Assembly: GCA_949879795.1 (NCBI GenBank)
Contig: CATLBR010000001.1
Location: 124,001 to 188,000 of the forward strand
Source: an uncultured Hungatella sp.
Lineage (GTDB): Bacteria; Bacillota; Clostridia; Lachnospirales; Lachnospiraceae
DNA: 64,000 nucleotides
Direction: 5' to 3'
Shown: positions 1-8,253 of the stretch, piece after piece
How positions within the stretch are numbered: position 1 is the stretch's first letter
Layout of the letters: each line of letters begins with the position of its first letter
Translations under genes and position numbers: made by a program
Notes under the pieces: generated by a model
Database searches by the model: none
What the model was told of the DNA's origin: nothing
What the model saw: the letters and a program-made list of their open reading frames with translations, nothing else

Positions 1-2
1 AT

Positions 3-788
3 GATAAAATTTTTCCTTCAGTTCGGATATCTGGACCTAGAGATGCGTTAAAGTTGAATTTGGGATATGTTTATCAGGTTCCATCAGTCATTTGTCCTCC
101 GCTATTGCAAGACGATAAGATAGATATTGAGTTATTAAAAAAGGTCGAGGAATTTTTTATGTTTTTAAGTAATATAGAAAAATCTTCTTCCGATCTGCCT
201 GGCATTTCGTATACATTGGCTATGCCAAAATGTGATTTTAATATGTTCAATTTTATATGGAATATTCCTGAGTATAAAACACATTTGGATCAACTATATA
301 ATATATGGAAAGATTATTTAGTCAAAGAAAAAGATTGGACAAAAGAAAGAGCAGAAAAAGAGATAGAAAAAGCAAAAAAGGATAGCCTATTTGAAGAATT
401 GCGGGTATGGTGTGAAGATAACGGGGGATACGTTTTTCCTGTGTATAATGCGGAGCTTATGTCCTATATCTTAGAAAAGTGCAGAAATCTGTATGAGGAT
501 GCTTTTTTTGAAATAGATGAGGAGGTTAATTGGGGAGAAATTGACAACAAATTTTTTGACTATACGGTTGAGTTTATGGAGCAAATCTATGAGGTACTAA
601 AAGAACAGGATGATTTTTACGAAAGGGCACGGCGTCAGGGGGAAGAAATTAAGTATCTGGCAGAGATTTTCAGCAGTTGTCCGGTGATTCAGTATATCAG
701 AGAAAAAAAACCGCTGATTCCGCCGGAGATAGCCGTAGCGTTTGATCGGTCAGGTGCTATCAAAGAAGCAAAAGAACAAAGGGACTAA
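3..788 (+). CDS. C-terminal part of an unrecognised protein, possibly RADAR RdrA
   Basis: The frame is open from the first bases of the window and stops with TAA at 786-788, so this is the 3' end of a gene that begins upstream. About 261 residues are visible, acidic and mostly helical, with a Lys/Glu-rich stretch in the middle. No motif that I recognise is present. A TTG at 54 is an internal codon, not a convincing start, because the frame continues upstream without a stop and no ribosome site precedes it. The gene ends 26 bases before the adenosine-deaminase-like gene on the same strand, so the two are likely co-transcribed. In RADAR systems the ATPase RdrA sits directly upstream of the deaminase RdrB. 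That position is the only reason to suspect RdrA; no ATPase motif lies in the visible part. Confidence 0.55.
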   Translation, partial: DKIFPSVRISGPRDALKLNLGYVYQVPSVICPPLLQDDKIDIELLKKVEEFFMFLSNIEKSSSDLPGISYTLAMPKCDFNMFNFIWNIPEYKTHLDQLYNIWKDYLVKEKDWTKERAEKEIEKAKKDSLFEELRVWCEDNGGYVFPVYNAELMSYILEKCRNLYEDAFFEIDEEVNWGEIDNKFFDYTVEFMEQIYEVLKEQDDFYERARRQGEEIKYLAEIFSSCPVIQYIREKKPLIPPEIAVAFDRSGAIKEAKEQRD

Positions 789-814
789 CCAAATCAGATT
801 ATGGGAGAAGTGTT

Positions 815-3800
815 TTGAAAAAGTATACAGAAGCACTAAACATCATGCTGAGGCATGTAGCGGTAAAAGAGATTTTAAACGGAGATGTGACCTACAATAC
901 GTTTGGCAAGAGCGCGTTTGTGCTTCTTGCCAATTCTTATCATTCTAATTATTCCAACGATGAAATAGAAAACCTGTATACTTATTTTGTGGATGAGATG
1001 AATCTGCAGAAAAGCAGGCTGTTTGGTGCTGAATCAGCAGAAGATGCAAAGACTCTGAATGTTTTTGAACTGATTTTGCAGTTTGCGGAGAACGTGCTGT
1101 TGGAGGAGGGAGATACACCTGTTTGTGCTTACAGCAAATTGTTAAGGTGGAGGACTACGGCTCATATATTGGATGAAGACACTTTTTTGGCATCCTTTTT
1201 GGCATATCGGGACTTTCTTCGGCCGGGAAGCAGGAGGGATCTCAGGTGGAATCTGGTGACAGGGTCAAACAATATATCTCTGCGGCAGTTGATAGAAAAA
1301 GGAATTGCCGAAAATCATTTTCATTTAAAGGGTTCTTCGCCTTATTTTCATTTGTCGTGGATTTCTATGATGAATGACATTGATAATCCGCATTTTGCCT
1401 GGATATTGACACAATATGACAACCGAAGACTGAGCAGAAAGATAAACTATAATCCCAGGTATGGGGAAGATTCCCTGTGTTTTATGTGTATGCAGGCTGC
1501 TCTCATCCGGCTGACGCTTTATATGTGGCTTGATGGACAAAGATTTGTTTTAGGTAAATGTGGTGTTGATGCGGGATATGTAAAGACATTTTTTGACTAT
1601 GACATATTAAAAAAGAAAGTTTGGGAAAAGGGGGAACTTTTAGGGCGGCTGAAAGGGGAATTTGGAGATTATAAGCAGATATCTTGTTCCGATTTGCTGA
1701 TGGGCGGAACGAGAAATTTAAATATTCCAAAAAAGGAATATGAAGAGAGATATACTGCAGACCTGATTTTTAACGTACTGGGTAATTTCCAGATCCGAGA
1801 AGAGTTTTTGGGTGCTTTCCAGGATAAAATTACATTGGCAGACATTGTAGAGGCAGTGATGACAGAATACAGAGAGATACCGTTGAGATGTGTGAAAGGA
1901 CTGATTCCAGAGAAAATATATCTGGAATTTGAAGAGAGGGGAACCCTTGACGTGATACACAAGATCCTGCGCCAGCCCGATATGATGGTTAATTATCAAA
2001 GAGAGCTTCAGGATCTTATTCAGATTCAGCGATGGAAGCAGTCTGTAAAAAACGAAGATGGAAAGATGTTGGATTATGCCATACCAAATGAATATAGCGG
2101 AAAAGACGGCGGATATACCGAAGGGAGTCATACCAGCATGGGAGAAGCATATTCGGCAAGGAACGCAAAAAACGTTATTACAGGCGAGAGATGGATCCTG
2201 TATAAGATGTTCCGGGGATACTATGAAAACAAAACTGGTTACTCTGTGTATATGAATTTATTTTACGCATACCTGGTGATAAAAGAGACCATCCGGTCTG
2301 AATTGATTCAGGTAAATGCTGCTATTGGATTCAGCAATTTCAGCTATTATGAATCCCGGAAAGAGGATTTTATTGAGGGAACGCCTTTTGAGGGATATTT
2401 GCTGAAACTGGCTGTCTGGGATATTATGAAGGATAAAAATATCCGTTCTCTGGAGGCAAGGATCTCTCCAAAGATGTCTGCAGCCCTCAATGCAAGTGGG
2501 ATTCAAAAAAATGACAGGCAGATGGAACTGACAGAAGATGAGAAAAAGAGAATGTTCTATGTATACCATTTTGTGAAAGCGCCGGGTAAACCAGAAGAAA
2601 CAGAGAGTGAAATTTTATGCCGTCATGCTTCTTTGAGAAAAACAGTGAAAATTCAGGCTCAGGCGTTTGCAAAGATGAGGGAAGATTATCCGGAAACTGC
2701 TTCGCGGATATTGGGACTTGATGCATGCAATGCAGAGATCTCTTGTAGGCCTGAGGTATTTGCTCAGGCTTTCCGCTTTCTGCGAAATCATATTGTTCAA
2801 GGTGCAGAAGTTCCAATATTGGGAGTAACTTATCATGTTGGAGAGGATTTTTTGGATATCATTGATGGTTTGCGCGCTATTGATGAGGTGTGCCGTTTTT
2901 TGGATTTTAAATGCGGCGACAGGTTGGGACATGCTTTAGTTTTGGGAATCGGCGTAGAGGAGTGGTATGACAGCAAGGACAGGAGAATATTCCTTACAAA
3001 ACAGGCATATCTGGATAATATCGTCTGGCTCTATACAAAGATCCGGGAGATAGGGCTGGTAGGATATGAGGATCTGCTTCTGTACATAGAGAAAGAGTAT
3101 TGGACTCTTTTCCATGATATCTACCTGAAAAACATTAAGGATTCTTATGTGGTTGGCGTATTAAAAAGACATAATAGTAACGAGCCAAGCCGTTTTGCGC
3201 AGTTTAGTATTACAACTTATTATGATGCATGGAAACTGAGAGGAGATGATCCGGAATGTTATATCGACGGTGTATTTAGAGAGCCTAGGTCTTTGGATTA
3301 TAGCTGGGAAGGGTGCCAGATGGATCAGAGATATCCGGAGAATTATAAACTGCGTCATGATTTTGAGACTGCTTTTTTATACCATTCCTATCATTATAAT
3401 CCAGGGATTAAGCGGGAGGGGAGCAAGACCATAGAGGTGAAGATCAATGAAAAGATGATTGAGGTTGCAAAAAGAGTCCAAAAATATATTCAGAGGGAGA
3501 TTGCGGCTATGGGGGTAGGAGTGGAGACCAATCCATCCTCCAATTATTTGATTGGAACGTTCAAACGCTATGATAAGCATCCGTTGCTCCGGTTTTATAA
3601 TATTGGTCTTGCAGCAGATGAAGAAGAACTGAGGGAATGTCCGCAAATTTCTATTTCTATTAATACCGATGATCAGGGAGTGTTTGCTACAAATCTGGAA
3701 AATGAATATGCACTGATGGTATTAGCGTTAGAGAGGATAAAGGATAAGGATGGAAAGATAAAATATCCTCGGGAAAAAATATATAAATGGCTGGACGATA

Positions 3801-3847
3801 TTCGTGAGATGGGTCTTCGCCAAAGTTTTCTTAAAGTGAGGGGATAG
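815..3847 (+). CDS. rdrB: adenosine deaminase-fold protein, RADAR RdrB-like
   Basis: This 1010-residue protein carries the metal and catalytic motifs of the adenosine deaminase superfamily spread over a very long chain: HFH at residues 168-170, HVGE at 674-677, DRLGHAL around H706, NPSSN further on, and NTDD ending at D952-D953. Ordinary adenosine deaminases are about 350 residues. A roughly 500-residue insertion between the first and second motifs and the overall size fit RdrB, the deaminase of the RADAR anti-phage system, which acts on adenosine or ATP. The start is TTG at 815, with GGGAGAAG just upstream at 803-810. It follows closely on the gene that runs in from the window edge. I am confident of the deaminase fold. 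The RADAR assignment is an inference from size, motif spacing and operon order. Confidence 0.7.
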   Translation: MKKYTEALNIMLRHVAVKEILNGDVTYNTFGKSAFVLLANSYHSNYSNDEIENLYTYFVDEMNLQKSRLFGAESAEDAKTLNVFELILQFAENVLLEEGDTPVCAYSKLLRWRTTAHILDEDTFLASFLAYRDFLRPGSRRDLRWNLVTGSNNISLRQLIEKGIAENHFHLKGSSPYFHLSWISMMNDIDNPHFAWILTQYDNRRLSRKINYNPRYGEDSLCFMCMQAALIRLTLYMWLDGQRFVLGKCGVDAGYVKTFFDYDILKKKVWEKGELLGRLKGEFGDYKQISCSDLLMGGTRNLNIPKKEYEERYTADLIFNVLGNFQIREEFLGAFQDKITLADIVEAVMTEYREIPLRCVKGLIPEKIYLEFEERGTLDVIHKILRQPDMMVNYQRELQDLIQIQRWKQSVKNEDGKMLDYAIPNEYSGKDGGYTEGSHTSMGEAYSARNAKNVITGERWILYKMFRGYYENKTGYSVYMNLFYAYLVIKETIRSELIQVNAAIGFSNFSYYESRKEDFIEGTPFEGYLLKLAVWDIMKDKNIRSLEARISPKMSAALNASGIQKNDRQMELTEDEKKRMFYVYHFVKAPGKPEETESEILCRHASLRKTVKIQAQAFAKMREDYPETASRILGLDACNAEISCRPEVFAQAFRFLRNHIVQGAEVPILGVTYHVGEDFLDIIDGLRAIDEVCRFLDFKCGDRLGHALVLGIGVEEWYDSKDRRIFLTKQAYLDNIVWLYTKIREIGLVGYEDLLLYIEKEYWTLFHDIYLKNIKDSYVVGVLKRHNSNEPSRFAQFSITTYYDAWKLRGDDPECYIDGVFREPRSLDYSWEGCQMDQRYPENYKLRHDFETAFLYHSYHYNPGIKREGSKTIEVKINEKMIEVAKRVQKYIQREIAAMGVGVETNPSSNYLIGTFKRYDKHPLLRFYNIGLAADEEELRECPQISISINTDDQGVFATNLENEYALMVLALERIKDKDGKIKYPREKIYKWLDDIREMGLRQSFLKVRG

Positions 3848-3986
3848 GCTTGTGGAAAACGTACACTTGTGATGGATTTATGGATAAGAAGGAAAACAGT
3901 ACAGATAGATCTGGACTTTGAGGGATATGATAAACCTGGTGTCCGGCAGTGACAGGATCAATATACTGAGAAAGAAACTGGGATTC

Positions 3987-4035
3987 AGGGGCTGTTGCAA
4001 AAGTAGAAAAATAATCTACCGGAGCAACAGCCCCT
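3987..4035. repeat. perfect 12-bp inverted repeat, IS-end-like hairpin
   Basis: AGGGGCTGTTGC at 3987-3998 is matched by GCAACAGCCCCT at 4024-4035, with an inner GTAGA/TCTAC pair at 4003-4007 and 4014-4018. The outer arm resembles the terminal repeats of several IS families that begin with GG..CTGTTGCAAA. It sits exactly where homology of the neighbouring broken ATPase gene fades out. It could be a remnant IS end, a small MITE, or a terminator; there is no clear T-tract on the plus strand. Confidence 0.5.
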
Positions 4036-4353
4036 AATACCATAAGATATGTCGTAAGTGCCTCACAATCTGTTTCCTTTATATCGACGAAGGACAGGCT
4101 GATGACCGGGTATGTTCCCTGGAGCCTTCTGAATTTTTCACTTTTCCAGACATTCAAATATATCTGATTGAAAAGAATGTTTCTATTATACTTATGGTCA
4201 AAGTTTTACCAAATCTTCTCGGGCGGGTGATGAGAGTTACTTCGTCAGACTGTTCCACCATTCCACAATAAAATTGCTTTTATCTATATAAAAATTATCG
4301 TGAGTTCTCAATTTTTCAAAATCTTGATAACCTATCCCTACGGTCCGCGCCAT
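4036..4353 (-). pseudogene. broken AAA-ATPase-like gene (PF09820 type), N-terminal part
   Basis: Read on the minus strand from ATG at 4353 (with AGGAGAAGGG upstream), the frames in turn give MARTVGIGYQDFEKLR, then FYIDKSNFIVEWW, then after a frameshift TLITRPRRFGKTL, and after a second frameshift KFRRLQGTYPVISLSFVDIK. These pieces lie in the order seen at the N-terminus of the large clostridial/Bacteroidetes 'AAA-ATPase-like' family (PF09820, with a C-terminal PD-(D/E)XK domain). The RPRRFGKT segment is the Walker A equivalent. At least two frameshifts separate the pieces and nothing of the C-terminal nuclease part is present. The homology stops at the inverted repeat at 3987-4035, which suggests truncation by an insertion or deletion. 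Confidence 0.75.
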
Positions 4354-4444
4354 AACTTTCCCTTCTCCTTTCCCCTCTCCGCAGATGCTGTCTATACATT
4401 CTGTTGATGCCTTGACTTCTCAACTGCAAGACGTCCAATTCCGT

Positions 4445-5350
4445 TCAAAAGATTGTCTTCATAAGATCAATAAAGGCCCGCTCGGTTCTGTCCAGGTAGC
4501 AGTCCGCCTTGTAGACCACGTTCACGTCCCAGGCGTCGGGAAGGTGGGAGTACTGATAACAGCAGAAATGCTCGTGCCCGCCTAAGGAGTCCAGGGCTCG
4601 CTGGGGGACGATGGTGATCCCCAGGCCTGCGGCGGCCAGCTGGACGGCGGAAATACAGCTTGAAACTTCCATGGAGAACTCCGGCGAGAGCTTCATCCTC
4701 CTGAAGACAGAGTCCACTTTCTGACGGATGGCGTGCCCTTTCTTTAAGACGATGAATGGGTGGCGGCGAAGGAAATTCTCGTTCACCTGGAGTTTTTCAG
4801 GATTGACAAAATCATCTTCCTGAACCACACCGGGAGCGGCCACCAGATAGAGCCGTTCCCTGTAGATGAGTTCCGTCTTCAGCCCCTGGGGGAGATCCTG
4901 AAGGTCTCTGGGGATGATGTAGAAATTGATCTCGTCTTTCTGCAGGGAGGCCAGAAGGTCGTCGGACATGGCCTCGTAGATTCTCACGTCCACTTTCGGA
5001 AACTGTTTTTTGTAGGCGGGAATGACTTTAGGCAGCATGTAGCCGGCCCGCTCCGTGGGGATGCCGAATTTGATCTTTCCTTTTTCCCCCAAACCGATGT
5101 CAACCAGTTCCCTGCGGAGATTGTCGCTGAGCAGAAGAATCTTCCGGGCAGTGTCCACGTATTTCTCGCCGGCGTAGGTCAGTGTCAGAGGATAGCTGCG
5201 CCGGTCAAAGAGCTGGGCGCCCATGTCCTGTTCTACCTTGGAGATGATGTGGCTCAGGGAGGGCTGGGAGATGAACAGCTGCCTGGAGGCTTCGGTGATG
5301 CTGCCGCAGTCGGCGACCTTGGTGATGTAGGTCAGTTCTCGAAAATCCAT
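4445..5350 (-). CDS. LysR-family transcriptional regulator
   Basis: A 301-residue protein of the usual LysR length. The N-terminal winged helix-turn-helix (about residues 1-60) has the family pattern, with SITEASRQLFISQPSLSHII as the recognition region, followed by a periplasmic-binding-like co-inducer domain to the C-terminus. It is divergent from the RraA/aconitase/transporter operon, the standard arrangement in which a LysR protein activates its neighbour in response to a pathway compound. A dyad at 5465-5482 and a promoter at 5506-5534 lie in the shared 216-bp intergenic region. An analogous set in E. coli places LysR YbhD beside the PrpF-like YbhH, transporter YbhI and hydratase YbhJ, which supports this pairing. 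Confidence 0.93.
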   Translation of the reverse strand: MDFRELTYITKVADCGSITEASRQLFISQPSLSHIISKVEQDMGAQLFDRRSYPLTLTYAGEKYVDTARKILLLSDNLRRELVDIGLGEKGKIKFGIPTERAGYMLPKVIPAYKKQFPKVDVRIYEAMSDDLLASLQKDEINFYIIPRDLQDLPQGLKTELIYRERLYLVAAPGVVQEDDFVNPEKLQVNENFLRRHPFIVLKKGHAIRQKVDSVFRRMKLSPEFSMEVSSCISAVQLAAAGLGITIVPQRALDSLGGHEHFCCYQYSHLPDAWDVNVVYKADCYLDRTERAFIDLMKTIF

Positions 5351-5464
5351 GAGAGTGCTCCTTTCGTGGGAAGATGAGGGGCGGGAAAGCCGAAATCATC
5401 GGGAAGATTCTGACGGCTTGGTTAAGAGTAAGTATAGCAGAAGAATGGGGGGCACACAAGGAGA

Positions 5465-5482
5465 ATATAGAGAAAACTATAT
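5465..5482. promoter_or_regulatory. candidate LysR-type binding dyad
   Basis: ATATAG-N6-CTATAT is a perfect inverted repeat that contains the T-N11-A spacing of LysR boxes. Its centre is roughly 65-70 bases upstream of the expected start point of the promoter at 5506-5534, the usual place for a LysR recognition site. Confidence 0.5.
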
Positions 5483-5505
5483 AATCATTATGTCTATATA
5501 TGTAT

Positions 5506-5534
5506 TTTACTTATGGGATGGGAACTTCTATAAT
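5506..5534 (+). promoter_or_regulatory. sigma-A promoter for the tricarboxylate operon
   Basis: TTTACT at 5506-5511, 17 bases, then a consensus TATAAT at 5529-5534. It lies about 30 bases upstream of the first gene of the operon. The weak -35 box fits a promoter that needs an activator. Confidence 0.6.
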
Positions 5535-5566
5535 GTACATAGAAATGGAGAAAGTGAGAGGATAAA

Positions 5567-6211
5567 TTGGGGAGAGTGAACAAAAACAGAGATAAATTGT
5601 CCGGAATCGTGGAACAGATCAGGTGCTTTACCACCCCGGAACTGTGCGATGGGGCGGGGCTTTACCGCTCAATGGACTGGCGGATCAAGCCGTGGGTAGG
5701 GGAACGTGTCTGCGGCATCGCGGTGACTGTGGATGTGCCCAGCGGGGAGGGTGGTCTGATAGCGGACGCCATACTTGAACTGGCGGAGGGGGACGTTCTG
5801 GTGGTAGCAGGGAAGGGCAACTGCGGATGTTCTTACTGGGGAGACCATAGAAGCACCTGCGCCGCGATGAAAAAGGCTGCCGGCGTGGTCATCGACGGGG
5901 CCTTCAGGGATGTGGAGGGATGCGAGAAAGCTGGTTTACCTGTCTTTGCCAGAGGTCTGACCTGCGGGACGGCGGGAAAGAGCGGCGTGGGTGCCGTCAA
6001 TGTTTCGGTGAGCTGCGGGGGCGCGGCGGTGAATCCGGGAGATATCATCGCAGGCGACAGAAATGGGGTGGTGGTGATCAGACCGGATGAGGCTGAGGAA
6101 ATCATGGCTCGGGCCATGGAGAAACGCCTGAGACAGGAGGCAGTGATAAAGAGGATGAAGGAGATGGGGCAGGTCATCCCAAAGATTCCGAAAAACATAG
6201 AGAATCTGTAG
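5567..6211 (+). CDS. RraA-family aldolase/decarboxylase
   Basis: 214 residues of the RraA fold, a family that includes 4-hydroxy-4-methyl-2-oxoglutarate and 4-carboxy-4-hydroxy-2-oxoadipate aldolases. Visible signatures are GIAVTVDVPSGEG near residue 50, GDVLVVAGKGN, the GD...R segment, DGAFRDVEG, and the C-terminal PGDIIAGDRNGVVVI. In the aldolases these residues bind the divalent metal and pyruvate enolate. It is the first gene of an operon with two aconitase-like hydratases, a PrpF-like isomerase and a decarboxylating dehydrogenase, so cleavage of a carboxylated hydroxy-oxo acid to pyruvate or oxaloacetate plus a second acid is a reasonable role. The start is TTG at 5567, with AGAGG about five bases upstream. 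A GTG at 5576 is less likely because its only Shine-Dalgarno is too close. RraA proper, the RNase E inhibitor, is not expected in this context. Confidence 0.8.
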   Translation: MGRVNKNRDKLSGIVEQIRCFTTPELCDGAGLYRSMDWRIKPWVGERVCGIAVTVDVPSGEGGLIADAILELAEGDVLVVAGKGNCGCSYWGDHRSTCAAMKKAAGVVIDGAFRDVEGCEKAGLPVFARGLTCGTAGKSGVGAVNVSVSCGGAAVNPGDIIAGDRNGVVVIRPDEAEEIMARAMEKRLRQEAVIKRMKEMGQVIPKIPKNIENL

Positions 6212-6285
6212 TCACATGGTTCAAAAACAAGACATAAGCGAAAGGCTGGTATAAACACAGAAAACATAAAAAGGAGAGAGAAGCA

Positions 6286-8253
6286 ATGGCACAGAATTTG
6301 TCACGGAAGATTTTGGCGGCGCATTTGGCGAAACCATCGGATATGGTTCCGGGTGAGGAGATTTATCTGAAGGTAGACCAGACGCTGACTCACGATATCA
6401 ACGCGGTTATGACCTACCTGGCCTTTGAACATATAGGGCTTGACAGGACTCAGGTGGAGACCAGCGTCAGCTATCTGGACCACAACCTGCTGTATCTGGA
6501 CCACAAGACGCCGGACGACCACATCTATTTACAGTCTGTGGCCAAGAAGTACGGGGTCTATGTGTCCAGGCCCGGCAACGGGATCTGCCATGCGGTTCAG
6601 GTCGCCCGCTTCGGAGCGCCGGGAAAGCTGTCCATGGGCGGCGACAGCCACACCCCCCACGGAGGCTCCGTCGGCATGATGTGTATCGGAGTGGGAGGGA
6701 TGGATATCGCCACGGCCATGACGGGGGTTCCCATGAGATTGAAAATGCCTGAGATCATCAAGGTGAATCTCATCGGGAAATTGAGGCCGGGATGCAACGC
6801 AAAGGAAGTGATTCTTGAGATGCTCCGCCGCAACACGGTAAAAGGCGGGCTTGGGAAGATCTATGAGTATGTGGGGCCCGGCGCGGCTGCCCTGGAGGTA
6901 TCTGACCGGGTGACCATCACCAACATGGGCGCGGAGATGGGAGCTACTACATCCATCTTCCCCGCAGACGACATGGTGCGCAGGTTCATGAAGGCTCAGG
7001 GGAGAGAAGACGAGTTTACAGAGCTTGGGCCTGACGAGGGCTGCGCCTATGACGGTGAGATTGAGATCGACTTGAGCCGTTTAGAGCCTCTCATCGCATG
7101 TCCCCATCAGCCGGACAATGTGACCACCATCCGCCAGGTGGAGAAAAAGAAGGTTCAGCAGGTGCTCATCGGCGGCTGCACCAACGGAAGCTACAAAGAT
7201 ATTGCCAGGGCTGCCATGGTCCTCAACGGCCGTCATGTTCACGAGGACGTGAGCTGTACCTGCGCCATCTCCTCCAAGCAGATCTATAAACAGCTCCTCA
7301 GAGACGGCTACATCGAGATGCTCATCGACGCGGGAGTGAGGCTGCTGGAACTGGCCTGCGGCCCCTGCTGCGCCATCGGACAGTCTCCTGCCACAGAGGG
7401 AGTGGCGGTGCGCACCACCAACAGGAACTTTAAGGGCAGGGCGGGGAATCCCACGGCCCATGTGTATCTGGTAAGCCCGGAGAGCGCGGCGGCCAGCGCC
7501 GTTACGGCCACATTTTCCACGGCCGAGGAGATCATGGGAGAAGACGTGGCAAAACTGGGGGAGATCACGGAGCCGGATGTGTACCCGGTAGACGACTCTC
7601 AGCTGATCAGGCCGCTGCCTCTTGAAGAGGCGAAAAAGGTGGAGATTGTGAGAGGGCCCAACATTGCCCCTCTTCCCGTGCCGGACGTGCCGGAACAGCA
7701 TCTGGAGTGCAAGGTAAGCCTTAAGACGGCGGACAACATTACCACAGACGACATTACGCCTGCAAGCGCGGAGTTTTCCAGCATGCGTTCTAATATTCCT
7801 CTCATGAGCAGGTACTGCTACCACCGATATGACCCGTCCTTTGCGGCAAGGGCGAAGGAACTGGGAAGGAGCATCATCATCGGCGGCGACAATTACGGTC
7901 AGGGCTCTTCCAGGGAGCATGCGGCCATCAATCCCATGTACCTGGGAGTGAAAGCGGTGATTGCCAAGAGCATGGCCCGCATTCACAAGGGAAATCTGGT
8001 GAACCATGGCATCATTCCCATGATTTTTGAGGATCCTGCAGATTATGACAGAATCTACCAGATGGACGACCTGGAGATCGAGAATCTCCGGGATCAGATA
8101 GGGAAGCGGAAGGTTGTGGTGAGAGATAACACCAGGGGATTTTCTTTTGAGACAAAGCTGGAGCTGTCTGACAGCGAACTGGAAGTGATTCTCTGCGGCG
8201 GCCAGCTGCGGTATCTGAAACATGAATTAGAGCAAATGGGAGTGATCAAATGA
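6286..8253 (+). CDS. aconitase-family hydratase (about 650-residue bacterial type)
   Basis: 655 residues with the full aconitase/isopropylmalate isomerase layout: the [4Fe-4S] catalytic domains followed by a swivel domain from about residue 470 (TTDDITPASAEF, GGDNYGQGSSREHAA). Cluster ligands are C298 in GGCTNGS, and C358 and C361 in ACGPCC, with the usual spacing of about 60 then 2. DSHTPHGG near residue 120 is the substrate-site motif. Aconitases interconvert citrate, cis-aconitate and isocitrate or related tricarboxylates. The presence of a second, divergent family member directly downstream suggests that the pair handles a non-citrate substrate or two successive hydration steps. The stop overlaps the next start by four bases (ATGA), indicating translational coupling. 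An AGGAGAGAG site precedes the ATG. Confidence 0.88.
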   Translation: MAQNLSRKILAAHLAKPSDMVPGEEIYLKVDQTLTHDINAVMTYLAFEHIGLDRTQVETSVSYLDHNLLYLDHKTPDDHIYLQSVAKKYGVYVSRPGNGICHAVQVARFGAPGKLSMGGDSHTPHGGSVGMMCIGVGGMDIATAMTGVPMRLKMPEIIKVNLIGKLRPGCNAKEVILEMLRRNTVKGGLGKIYEYVGPGAAALEVSDRVTITNMGAEMGATTSIFPADDMVRRFMKAQGREDEFTELGPDEGCAYDGEIEIDLSRLEPLIACPHQPDNVTTIRQVEKKKVQQVLIGGCTNGSYKDIARAAMVLNGRHVHEDVSCTCAISSKQIYKQLLRDGYIEMLIDAGVRLLELACGPCCAIGQSPATEGVAVRTTNRNFKGRAGNPTAHVYLVSPESAAASAVTATFSTAEEIMGEDVAKLGEITEPDVYPVDDSQLIRPLPLEEAKKVEIVRGPNIAPLPVPDVPEQHLECKVSLKTADNITTDDITPASAEFSSMRSNIPLMSRYCYHRYDPSFAARAKELGRSIIIGGDNYGQGSSREHAAINPMYLGVKAVIAKSMARIHKGNLVNHGIIPMIFEDPADYDRIYQMDDLEIENLRDQIGKRKVVVRDNTRGFSFETKLELSDSELEVILCGGQLRYLKHELEQMGVIK

